From Siniperca chuatsi (taxonomy: Eukaryota > Chordata > Actinopteri > Centrarchiformes > Sinipercidae), in contig NC_058044.1 of assembly GCF_020085105.1 (NCBI RefSeq), positions 24,549,206 through 24,613,205 of the forward strand: 64,000 bases of DNA. The letters run 5' to 3'. The translations under genes and the position numbers were made by a program. Below the pieces are notes generated by a model. It saw nothing but the letters and a program-made list of their open reading frames with translations. It did not search any database and was not told the origin of the DNA. This document shows positions 23,016-34,861 of this stretch, one piece after another. Each line of letters opens with the position of its first letter. The first letter of the stretch is position 1.

Positions 23016-23541
23016 ATCACTTTAATTTTATAGGGGAACCACAAGTACTTTAAAAGAAGGTTATACAGCGCTGTACATTTGGGAGCAGTACTGACAGACT
23101 TGATAGTCATATCTTCTCCCTTTAAATACTATTCATTTAAATGTTCTATAATCTTATAATGATACAGTGATACAATAAAAGCTTGTGTAACTGGTCCTGC
23201 AGCTTTTCTGATATGTCGATATCATTTTTGTTGGGACTGTTATTTCCTTGCAATTTTTTTCCAAAAAAGGAAAATAAAAGTTATGATCAAAAACCATACG
23301 ACAGGCAGAAACTGCCAGGCTGTAATCCTGTATGACTCCCAAATTCACTCACACAATAGAGAGAAAGAGAGACAGAGAAAGGGAGAAGGGGAAAAAAAGA
23401 GATAATTTTCATGTTCTGAAGGCTGGTCCGTGATGGAAATGGGCATCAGTTCATAGTGAGGTGCAAAGAAGCACAAGATACATTTTGAACTGTCTGCAAC
23501 CTCGACTCTTACTCTGCCCGACCATCAACCTGCTCGAAGGC

Positions 23542-26500
23542 TCACTTCCATAGCTGTGTGCTCAGAGTCTGGCCAGATCCAGTGGCGGCCCATCCACCCA
23601 TAGCTGACGGAGGCTGACCGAAGGCCATCTGGCCACCTGCACCGTTCAGAGTCATCCCTGACATCTGCTGATTCACCTGAGGATGTTAAAGAGATCTGTA
23701 TTAACACTACAGCATAACATCATGGATTGAAACCTGTAATATTTAACTTCTAACCACAGCCCTGTCCTAAAACTAGTCCATGTTCTCTGTAGTTTGATTG
23801 AGACATACTGAGGTAAAAGAATGCTTCTAAAAAAACTGCAGTCAAAGTTGAGCTGAAACCAAAGCTCCTCCTGCACCACCTTTTCACTTGACTTCATTCT
23901 TTACTGGCTTGTTTTGGTGTCTCCTTTCTGCTTTCTAGGGGTCTGGAATCGATTATTGAAGCCCTACAGAGTATCTATAGGCGTGCTGTGTACCAATTCC
24001 TTACTACATACTAAGTGTATGCATCATTCACTATGCAATAATCAGAATCAGAAATACTTTAATGATCCCCGAAGGGAAACTCTTTTACATGGTATACAAC
24101 AGTATGGTATACAACAGTAAACCATAATCCTTATGGTATACTGTTTTTGCAGTTGGTATACAAAAAGTCATCATACCTAACTGTTTTATACTAACAGGTA
24201 ATGAATGATACAACAAAAAATGTAATCGTTAGTTTTTGTTTTCTATGGTGTTCCTGGTGCTGTTTCATCACAACCCACAATTGGTTTTAATTTTTTTCCA
24301 GCTGTGCATTGGATTGTGGGGGAACACTGTCTATTAACGGCAAACTCAAAAATTAAGTACGCAATCTGGCTGTTTTGAGATTACTATATTTTGTCATCTT
24401 TCCAGTGCCACACTACATATTCAAAACCTGAAATATTATGTAGTATGGATTTGGGACACAGCTCCTGTTTTACAGTTCTGCTTGTGCTGCCATCTGGTGG
24501 CTGCCGGATGCTCTGCCCACACCCTGTATAGTAAAGCAATACAATACACTTTTATGCAATGCATCATCACAGCTGGGTGTGGTTACATGTGAAACAAATC
24601 ACACCGTATGCGTCATACACTTGAACACAACCCACAACCTGACAAAAGAAGATTTAGTGTGCAGTTGCTTTTTAAATAACCTCTTACAATGCTGCAGTAA
24701 TCAACATAGCTTGAAGACTGTCCATACCTGACCCATGTTCCACTGAGCCTGCTGCCCAGGCTGGATGGTGTACATGCCCTGAGCAGGCACAATGCCTGCA
24801 GGCATCGCACCACCCTGTGGTCCCATCATCCTCGGTGCCATGCCCATCACACCAGCGGCTGGCGCATTCCCCATGAAGCCATTAGGCATCGTCATCCCAA
24901 CCATCATGCCCGGACTGGGCCCCATCATGGCTGCCCCGCTCTGAGCCATCATGGCACCCATGACAGTTGTAGGCGGCATGGCCGTGCCCATGCCAGGGAA
25001 GGCCTGATAACCAGCAGTGGCCTGGACAGGAAACTGCATCTGGGAGGGGCCCATGAACATGCCAGCTGAGGGGGGAAGAAGATATGCAAAACAAAGAATG
25101 TTAAGCATACAAAAATGACTTTCAAGCCAGTATTTTAATGTGTGAGGTGTGGGAGGATTGTGTGTTTAAAAAGGAGCCTGCTTGTTAGGCGAGCTCTGTG
25201 GAACTCTGTTGGGACCTACGAGCCACATCCACAGACCTCAGTATTAACTTGGTGAGTAAAATGTTACTGTAGCCCAGGGGTTTTCAAAGTCAGACACTGT
25301 GCCGCCCCCACCCCCCATTATTTCTACACGTTTACGTCCTCACCAGCGGGGGCCTGTTGAGACATGCTGTTGGTTCCATACAAGGACAGGATGGAGTCCT
25401 TCGACAGGGGCTTCTTGGCCATGTCGTCAGATTTAGTGGTACTACTGCTGTCACTGAACAAATCGAGGTCTCCCTGCCCTGACCCTGAGCTGGCCCCGCC
25501 TCCTGCTGCTGGAGCTTGTGTCGGAGTGTTGGCTGCGTTACTGGAGCTCACCTGAAAGGAGGAAAAAGATCCCAACTTTTTGAAAACCTGGCGAAAGTAC
25601 AAAATAACAGTGATTCACTTGTTTAAGATGCATACGAAACATCAGCAGCTCAAATATTGGATAGTTTTACTGTAGTCATTGTACACCTGCTGGTCCTTTG
25701 ACAGTTTAGGTTCACTCCCTGCGTGTTGTCCTGACATAACAAGCTTCAAATGATCCACCAAATTATCATCAACAAAAGGTTCTATAAATAAATAGGCGCT
25801 GTTCAGGCTCACGGCTATGTGAGAAGTAGCAAAATGAATCACATGAGAGGAAGTTTATGACCTGTTTGCCATACAAACAAACAGCCATTAGCTGTTTGCC
25901 AAATTTGAGAGAATGGTTTTCATATTTTATTAATTTATAAATGGAGAGATAATGGCCCGTCCTGCATAATAATACCCCATATTGCAGTTGTGTCCTGTTA
26001 GTAGCTGGTACAGCCATAAGGCTTGGTGGTAATTAAATCCCATAGGCCTAACAAGTTATTTTACCAGTACTACCTGTTCCGTGACGCAGCAATAACACAG
26101 TGATAACAAATTTCTTTATCTCTCTCTCTCTGTCAAAGTCAAGAGGCTTGGCTGCACTAATTAGGAAAAATAAAATGAATGCATAAATGCAAAATGTGCC
26201 CTGGTTCCCATCTTCTCAAATGTGAGGATGTGCTGCTTCTCTCTGTTTATATCACTGTAAATTCATTTTTCAACATAGAAACTCCATTCAAACATCAAAA
26301 TGTTCCTCTTCTGTACATTCTGGGTATTATTCAACTTTTTACTATGGCAGTCAATGAACACCGCCTCATCTTCAAGCTCTTCCCACTAATACATACAGTT
26401 ACACAGAAACTCCATTCAAACTTTAAAAAAAACTTTCACAATCCTTGGGACTTTCTCACATTAATTCAACTTCATCATTTCTGTCATACTTTTCACACAA

Positions 26501-27093
26501 TCGCAGTTTAAAACTCATGATATTTTCAGTCCTTTTCTGATGCAATACACACTCCCATAAGTGTGTATTGGGCGAAATATTCAGAGTTAGAGTGAGGGAC
26601 CCAGCTGTCAGAGAATCTGTAAAAAATTTTGAAACTCTTCTCTTCAACTTGCCGTCATTCCCACAATTTTCACTCTTCATGCATACTTTATACATCAAAA
26701 AGTAGGAAAAAGTGTGCCAGTCACAAACATGTAACTATGGAGTCAAACAAACTCACTCATTTGCCACAGTCAGCTTCAAAGTGACAGCAGTGCCAGCCAA
26801 CCGTCGTACAGACTTAACAGCATATTATCTAGACCACAATTTTCAGGGAGGCAGGCAGAAAAAGGGACATTTCTAACCTGCTCTCATTCCCACATTATTG
26901 ACACTACACACACAAGTCTCTCACAGCCTCTGCAGCAGGTTTCCCCCTCTCTTACAGTATTTTAACTTTGGCGATAGGAGTTATGGTCTTTGAACTCATT
27001 CAGCCAGTCACACACAGCAGTTAGCATCACCATGGCAACCTTGGATCTCAGGGGAGTCACAGCTGATTGACCTGAGCTAATTAGTGCAGTTAG

Positions 27094-27127
<34 letters not shown>

Positions 27128-30100
27128 CTAACTCATTCTGTCTGTCTGTCTCTTTGTCCATCTCTCACACTTCCTGTCTCTCTCGCTCTCTCTCTTCAAT
27201 AAACCCCATTACTGCTACTCCTGCATCCATACAGAAACCATTCACATATCAAAATATTCAGCTCTTTAATGACATTTATGCTATGATTCAGCTATTTTCT
27301 ACCTTTGGTCCGGTAAGCCAGGGAGTCCCCCAAAGGGTACTTCTGCAGTTACCAGTAGGTACGTGGAAAAATTGTGCAGCTCAGCTAATTTGAAAATACA
27401 GAAATTTTGATTTGATGATATATATCTACATATTTTTGTTTAGGAGAAAAATCAACACACAAGTAAGATTACAAATTTGTCTGATGGTGATCTTTATAGT
27501 TATTGTCACAATAACTGTGGTAGTCTGTACAAGACATGCCTCAGTTTTCCATCAACCTGAGTCAATTGCAAGTTGATCTATTTAAAAAGACAGCAAAAAG
27601 CTAAAAGTAAAGATACTGTAAATGGTTGAAACAACCAGTTTCTGTCACTCCAAATGGCAGTAGTACAATTGCAAACTTGGCCAAAACTACTGACAAATTC
27701 CACTGAAAAATATCATCCCATCTATCAAAGGGGTACTGATAGGGCTGTGTGGGTATGTCTGACAAAATAGGTTGGGAACCACTGCTGTCAGCGACATTCA
27801 CTGCCACTAAATGTCGCACTAAAGAACCAGCATCTCAGACAAAAAGAAATGGTAGCTTTAGCCCACCAGACTCCATTGAGAAAAACAGTAATTTTACCTC
27901 GCAGAAAATTGTAAAACACACTTCATTCAAACTTGACAGAAACAGAAAAATTCACAATTCAAATCTACCTCATTTCAGAAATTAGTAGTAAATCTGGACG
28001 AGGGAATTCTTGCTTGGTTTTACCTGAGAAAACTGAGCTGTGGATGTTGACGCAGGGAGGGGGTTGGACACCATGGGGCCGAATATATCCAGGTCATTGT
28101 TGTTCTGGCTTGTGCTCGTGGTACCATTGTTAGTTGATGCAGCTGTCGGTGCATCTGTGACAGAGGTGAAAAAAACTGGTTTTACAGGTGCAAAAAAATC
28201 TTACACAGTTAGAAAAAAAAAAAAATCAACACTGTCATTGAAGATTTCCCAATGATATTCTACCTGAATTCACTAAGAACTTATGAAAGATCATAAATAA
28301 AATCCTAATACAATATGTAATTGCTGTGAAAAGCGGTGTAGAACAAACAGAGCTTGTTTGCTAATGTGAGAATGTGTTGTCTTTGTATTTATTTAACTGC
28401 AATGCCCTCCCACAGCTGCAGAACTGCTTGCACAGTAAGCAGAACAGTTAGCACAATAAAAAATTAATCACTTTACCCTTAAAGATCATTGGCCACAAAA
28501 CAAGAAGAGTAAACATGCTATCCAAATAATGCAATGACCCTCCAAGCATGAATCAGTGGCATAAATGTAATTTTCTTTTAAATCGTAAATGAAATTGCTG
28601 TAATGAAGTGATTATTCCTCGCTATCCACATTCAATCACTAATGTCAGAGATATGTCATTGAAAAGACAGATGGACAAGTACACAAATTAATAGACAAAC
28701 AATAACCTGTCATTCTACCCCACCATTTAACAGAAATATCCACATAACTTCCACTTGTACACTGAAAGACCTGCTTCAAGTGATCCAGCAATGGATCCAT
28801 GAGCAAACCCAAAATTACCTCACAGGAATCACTGCCACTTTCGCCTTGTCTCTTGTAAAATTTAAAAACTGACGCTCACCAAAAAGAAAAAAGAGATCTA
28901 GATCAGATGTAAAAACAAAACAAGAAGTTACTAGTCAGTCGCTAACCTCAGTGACGGAGTTGGCAGCTTTAGCGCTTCCTCTAATTACCTCACAAAACCT
29001 GCATCAACAGACTTCATTAGAGTTGTGATACAGACAACACAGCCAATCTGATAATGGTTAGTCTGCTGCCCATTAGACGAAAGCAACAAGAATGTACAGT
29101 CACAGTGACTCCTGTTACACAAGTGCTAGAAACTAACTGAAAGGGGAACACGGTGAGCCTCTTAAAGATGATGCTTTCTCTCACGCCCACTGCTCGATTA
29201 ATACACAGAGCCAACAAGTTTACAGTGACAACACAAGCTTAAGACGGAGACAGTTATGGACCACAATATCTTGGTCAAGTGCAGTTATCCCCTGCTGTGA
29301 GGACGCACTGAAAAGGTATATAATCACAGCCATAACATGCTACAGAATCAGCATGCTACACCAAGCCAGAGTTCCAGACAGCCTGCACTCATATATACAG
29401 TAAAATTCCAATATACTGTGGTTCCTAAATGCTATGTACATGAGAATATGTGAATATGAATATCAGTAATCAAGAATTACACAGCACGTCCAGCAAGTCC
29501 ATAAAAACTCCAAACTCCCAGCTCAATTAGTTTATAATCATCCAATCATTTATTAGATCTGCAGAACCGGCAAAAATTACAAGCTGAAACCTTACAAATA
29601 TCTCAGTCAGCACATTCATATGGCACATTTCAGATGATTTTTATTTTCCAGTAACACAAGAAGCACAAAGATACTCACCAAGGCCTAGTAGGTTCACAGA
29701 GGGTTCTGAGGTCTTGGCGGGGCTAATTTTGGGAACTGGCCTGGACTCTTCACTCTTTAAAAAGTAGTTAAAACAAACAAAATAAGCAGGGCAAAATCCT
29801 TATGGGACAAAAACAATGCTGAGGAACATGTTTACATAGCTCTACTCAGGAATGTGTGTGAGATACTTACCTTGGTGTAGGATGGCACCTTGTTCCCTCG
29901 GTCTGGCTCCCTCTCTTTCTTACCATCTTTTGGCTGAAAAAAACAAAAGAAACTCAAATTGAACAACAAAAAACCTGATGCCAGCTTAAACCACGTGCCT
30001 TTAAAAGTGTGTACACTACTTTTAAAAAAAAGCCATGTACATAAGACTTACATAGTATAAGAAAAATTAACTGATACATACACTGCTCCCATTGGTCACA

Positions 30101-31889
30101 TTCTTGCTGTAGTATTTCTTCTTCTCATATTTATCCCTGATGAAGAATTCCACAGCTCTTATACCACAGTTAAGGGAAAAAGAGGCAACAAACAGGCCAA
30201 GATTAAAAACTTTAGTATATACAGTATGGCACATTTAAGTACTTTCAGTGTGTCTGCTGATAGTGAAGGATACTGGTCTGTTTGAGGTCTTCTGAAGCTT
30301 TCTGGAAGGTTGGCCTCATAAAGCTGCCTGGCCTTGGTGTTACCCATGTTCTGTATACTCTGAAAAAAGGAAGGACAGGGGGGTAAATAGGAGACTGGGT
30401 CATTGGGGTTATCTTGGCCTGGGTTTAAGAGCTCAAACCTTTAATATAAAGTCTGTGTTACAAACTGGGGTCGTGGTGTTTGTGACAGGTGCGCTTATAC
30501 CAGGCAGGATGAGTGGAAGGCTGGGGGGCACAGATGGGAAAGGACCTTGGCTGATGTGAGACATCCATATTTATTTAATTTCTCAGGCACTTTTGCATTA
30601 AAAAGTGCCAAATTGGATATATTTGAGCTTTCAGTAAAGTGTTTTCCAGTTGTAATTATGACGTGGATGTTCACGTTTACATTAATTTGCAAAACTGGTA
30701 ATTATGATAACTTCCAAATGACATGTGGCATACTTACAGACCCTATCATTTTGCATTATGAGAAGTGTAGGATCCAGTATGTTTGAAGCTTGACCCACAC
30801 TAGGGACTAAAAGTTAGAAAAGTTCACCCTCTGATGCACAGAATTTGACCATTTTGTTTTTAATCTGTCTCTCACAAGTCCACAAACTTCATTGAGGGGC
30901 AGTGCTAAATTATTGGGAGTAAAATGGAAATTTTCAATATTGTCACAGGTCTGAGGCACTGAAATGGAAAGGCTGGCTGTCAATAGAGGACAGATATGCA
31001 CAAGTAAAACGATGCTGAAATCAATCTCCTTATGTCCCATACAACTAAGATTTTGCAATAACATCTCACCAAACTTAATTACACTGATTTAGTATTCAGG
31101 TGATAAAGGCTTCTTCTTCTGCAATTGAACCAAAGTACATAAAGAATAAAACGGTACCTGAATTTGCTCTGAGGTCCATTGGTCCAGGTTGACTGATTTA
31201 ACTCTGGATATGTGTACTCCCAGGTTCCTGTGGATGCCAGCACACCGGATGCAGATAAATACTCCCAGATTCCAAGATGCCCATCTTGGACCTGATGAAG
31301 CAAGAAAAACTGACTGTGAATTGAAAATGGAGAGATGTCTGAAGAAAAACATAAACATGCACGATCTTGTAGTGACTTAAAGTGCCAGAAGGAAAGCTTT
31401 GCATTCTTTACCAATGACCTAACATGAAAATTTGAGTAAAGCTCCTCTGGAGGACTCTGCCACAGTTTGTTAAAAGCTTGTGACACCCGACAGCTGGGCT
31501 GAAGGCGACGGTAAGGGAGAGGCACTCTGGGGAGCGTATGTAGATATAGAGAAGTTAGCTTGCTAGTTAGCCTAATTAGTTAGCCTAATTTAGCATAAGG
31601 GAAATAGATGTCAGCTGACTAGCCTGAGCCAGCTACACACTAGCAAGTTAGCTTAGCTAAGCTAACCAACGCAGATGATGCATTGTTAGTTAGCGTTAGC
31701 GGCGGATTCTCGGTGAAAATGTTAACTTTGTGTAGTAAAAATGAAAACATTCGATAGTGTGAATGTCGCACCTTTCGCCTCGCAGTCGGCGCAGTACTTG
31801 TTGTCTTCCTCTCTCAGCATTTTGGACAGGATGGCCTGGTGCTGCTCGTTGAGTTTCTGGGCCTTCTCTCTCTCCGAGCGGGTCGTCAT
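23542..31889 (-). CDS. smap1: Small ArfGAP 1 (SMAP1), 10 exons, 454 aa
   Basis: SMAP1 activates GTP hydrolysis by Arf GTPases (chiefly Arf6) and acts in clathrin-dependent endocytosis. Exons from the start: 31772-31889, 31158-31291, 30274-30359, 30082-30157, 29871-29933, 29679-29754, 28024-28154, 25344-25551, 24728-25065, 23542-23676. All have GT-AG borders and join in frame. The ArfGAP zinc finger is intact: Cys33, Cys36, Cys53 and Cys56 (CX2CX16CX2C), followed by the arginine finger Arg61 in [18 protein letters not shown] clathrin box LLGLD lies at about 181-185, then [19 protein letters not shown] and a Met/Gly/Pro-rich C-terminus ending [23 protein letters not shown] at the N-terminus marks SMAP1 rather than SMAP2. 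Human SMAP1 is of similar length (467 aa). Introns carry several repeats. Confidence 0.97.
24037..24110. mobile_element. Retroelement 3'-tail remnant in smap1 intron 9
   Basis: The phrase aatcagaatcagaaatact...gatccccgaagggaaact is a common teleost LINE-derived tail motif. It is followed by a duplicated ggtatacaacagta unit. No coding sequence accompanies it. Confidence 0.55.
27096..27126. repeat. (CA)n microsatellite in smap1 intron 7
   Basis: About 15 CA units in the intron between the exons at 28024-28154 and 25344-25551. This intron (about 2.5 kb) otherwise shows no recognisable element. Confidence 0.9.
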
Positions 31890-32110
31890 GTTCACGGCTT
31901 TTGTTGGACTTCTTTAATAAAAAGAAATCTATTTTAATCAGTCGTCAATCGAAATAAGTTTCTGATAAAAGACCATAATCAGAGGGATGAACGCCTCCGA
32001 GTGGGATATGAAAACACCCGGAACCGGAATCCCTTCTCCGCCCACAGAAATTCTAGAGCTGATTCAGCGGCCGCACCGGATTGGACGACAGTTCTGACGT
32101 CGTCTGACGC
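31890..32110 (-). promoter_or_regulatory. smap1: Putative smap1 promoter
   Basis: Upstream of the ATG, on the gene strand, lie a tandem ETS-type site (two ggaa/ccgga motifs at about 32009-32024), a GC-rich box (tccgccc, 32037-32043), an inverted CCAAT box (attgg at about 32080) and a CRE-like tgacgtcg at 32095-32102. There is no TATA box, which suits a housekeeping trafficking gene. Start-site position is inferred. Confidence 0.5.
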
Positions 32111-32966
32111 ACAACGTTTCTCATGAGTTCCACATTTTCATAAAAATAAAAAATTAAATCATTATCTGCACTAAAAGTGTATCCACCATCTCCCGTTAAT
32201 CATTTTGACTGAAAAGATGCTAACTGGTTGTCTACATAACCAATGATCATTGAATATATGCGTTTTTTTCCTGAACACAACACCACATCTGCAGTTCCCA
32301 CGTTTATTGAACATGAAAAAGAAACTATATACAAACAAATGAAGAAAATCTACATATATACAGTACACAGTTGGGGTATCAGAAGGTCAACTTTTAAGAA
32401 ATTTGAAGCACTTTAAATGAAACTGAATGTAAGTAGCCTGGGAACCAGACAAATCTGCTAGAATTTAAGACCAATTTAAAGAACACAGATAAATACTAAC
32501 ATACAATGTCATTGCTGATTAAACCTTGCCAATGATAAAAGCTATGAAAGTAGGATCAAATGAAATATGTGGTTAGGGGAAGACTTTCAACCTTATTGAG
32601 TATTAACATGAGTTTACATGAAAGTGACAGCGCTTTGTCAAAAAAAGTCCAACTTTCATTTCAACTTTCAGGTGTTCTCTACTTTTTAAAAAGGACCCAT
32701 TGTTACTCTGTACATACAAAACCATTCTTAACCCAATAAATACTTATGTGAAGCTTAAATGGGCAAATACTCCTTTTATAATACACACTACAGCTGTGAT
32801 AGATACAATAAACATACTGTAAATCACTAGCCTCCTCGCTTTCCCAGCACAGTTGGTCTTCATATCAGCTTACATAAATATACATAATGATAGCACTACA
32901 CAAGCAGACTCGAATTAGAAACACTAGCAGATAAGTGGTGCTTGAGATGCCTAATGCACCATCACC
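32111..32966 (-). other. Intergenic gap and cenpk 3' UTR
   Basis: The cenpk stop is at 32967-32969. A minus-strand AATAAA at 32303-32308 is the best candidate polyadenylation signal, giving a 3' UTR of about 650 nt. It lies only about 200 bases from the CRE-like site of the smap1 promoter, so the two genes are packed head-to-tail. I see no other element. Confidence 0.5.
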
Positions 32967-34826
32967 TTAACAAAAGGTTTCCAGGCGGATCTTGAAGTTA
33001 TTCTCTTGGTGCCTCACAGCAATACCATAGCGGAGCAGCATCTCTATGTACGGTGGCCAGAATGTGTTGTCTAACGTGACGTAGGGGTCGTGTGGTGTGT
33101 TCAGGATCTTGTTCATGAGCAGCTGTGGGGATACAGAAGACAGAGGGAGAAGTAATGGTGTTAAGGGTTAAGTAATGGTGCAAGATGATGATACAACTTA
33201 TAAAGTATGCAGGAAGGCATTTAGAGAGATCATTTAATAGATTTTGGTTTGTATTACTGTCTCTATTTGACAACGCACACTGGAAAAAGATGCTAGCAGA
33301 AAGATGACGTGACAAAAATGCGATATAACTATTCACTATCATCGAAAGTACAATTAGTTATAGTATAGTCTTGGTTTTTACTGTTGTCATTACAGCAATA
33401 ACCAACAACAAACACATGTAGAAGCCCCCCCCCTAAATGAAACTAATGTTACGTTATTAATTATAATACGTCAAAATGTCTGCTGTGAAAAAGGACCTGC
33501 ATCCTTCAAAAGGACATGGTCCATGAAGATGCATCCCACAACACAGTTAACAACACAGTCGCTACCATCATGCACTGTTCTGTGAAGTGTTTTAACACTA
33601 TTTAAAGATATTCATCTTATTTAAGTAATAATTATTGAAATTATCTCAAGACAATTTGGCCAAGAAACCTGTACCATGACATTTTCAAATTAGCAGATAT
33701 GAGTTCTATAAGTGTAGTTGCAAATGCTGCTACAATACCACACTAAAATTAGTATCTGCAGTAAAGTCTATGATTTATCCCGATGCTGGGGATGCTGGCA
33801 AAGATGCTGTTAATGGAAAAACACATCAATGTCTTTTTTTTTGTTGTTGCTTTGAACACCACAAACAAAACCCATGCCATTCATCTCAACTGCACTGTTG
33901 TGAGAAGTCTCAGTTACTCACAAAACCTGAACATTTTAACTATCTGCACAACTGGGGATCCACCAGTGCTTTGGGCGAACTGGGCCTTTAAGCATTCACT
34001 GTTATCCTGACAGAATAACAAAAACCTTTAAAGTATCAGGGTGAAAAATACATAATCAGTTTTTCAGTTTCTTGAAAATATCTTGCCAGAATCCCTCATC
34101 AAAACCAATCCTAACCGGCAGACAGCTAGCACCTGCTTTCATTAATGGAAATATTTGTTCATATTGCACATTTTCTTTACACTGGAAATATTTGTACAGT
34201 TCTTAGTCAATATTTTGCACATTCCATCCTCTTCATTATAAAAACTGTCCAGCTCTTTTCATTTTAATATATAAATATATAAACATTTTTAAACATATTT
34301 TTATTGTAAATTTCTATCTTATATTTACGATTCTTGACTTTTGCAGTACTTTTTTCTCTTTGTGTAACACCCAAACAAATTCCTTGTATATGAAAACCAA
34401 CTTGACAATAAACCTGTTTCTGATTCTGATTTCTGATATTGACTGCTTTCAATTAAAGCAAGGAAAATTAATTGGACATCAAAGCTGAATGCATCAAAAC
34501 CCACCTCAAGAATTTCATTAAGTGAAATCAAGTCTTCATTTAACTCCTGGGAAATGTTCTGAAAATTAAAACAAAAGATGGTAAGCTGCACTGGGGTAGC
34601 AACAGCAGAGGTTTTGGATGTAAACAGGCTGCAAAAGCAAAAAGACGATCATCACACAAAACAGGTCACCGCACCTTCTTCTTCTTGTTTGTACTGGATT
34701 CATTCTGAGGCAGAGGGACATGCTTCTCCAGTATGTCTCCCAAAGACTCGGTCAACCTTTCAATGTAGACCTTCATTTTCTTGATTTTCGCCTTGGTGTC
34801 CAGCAATACACTGTGGAATGCATGTC

Positions 34827-34861
<35 letters not shown>

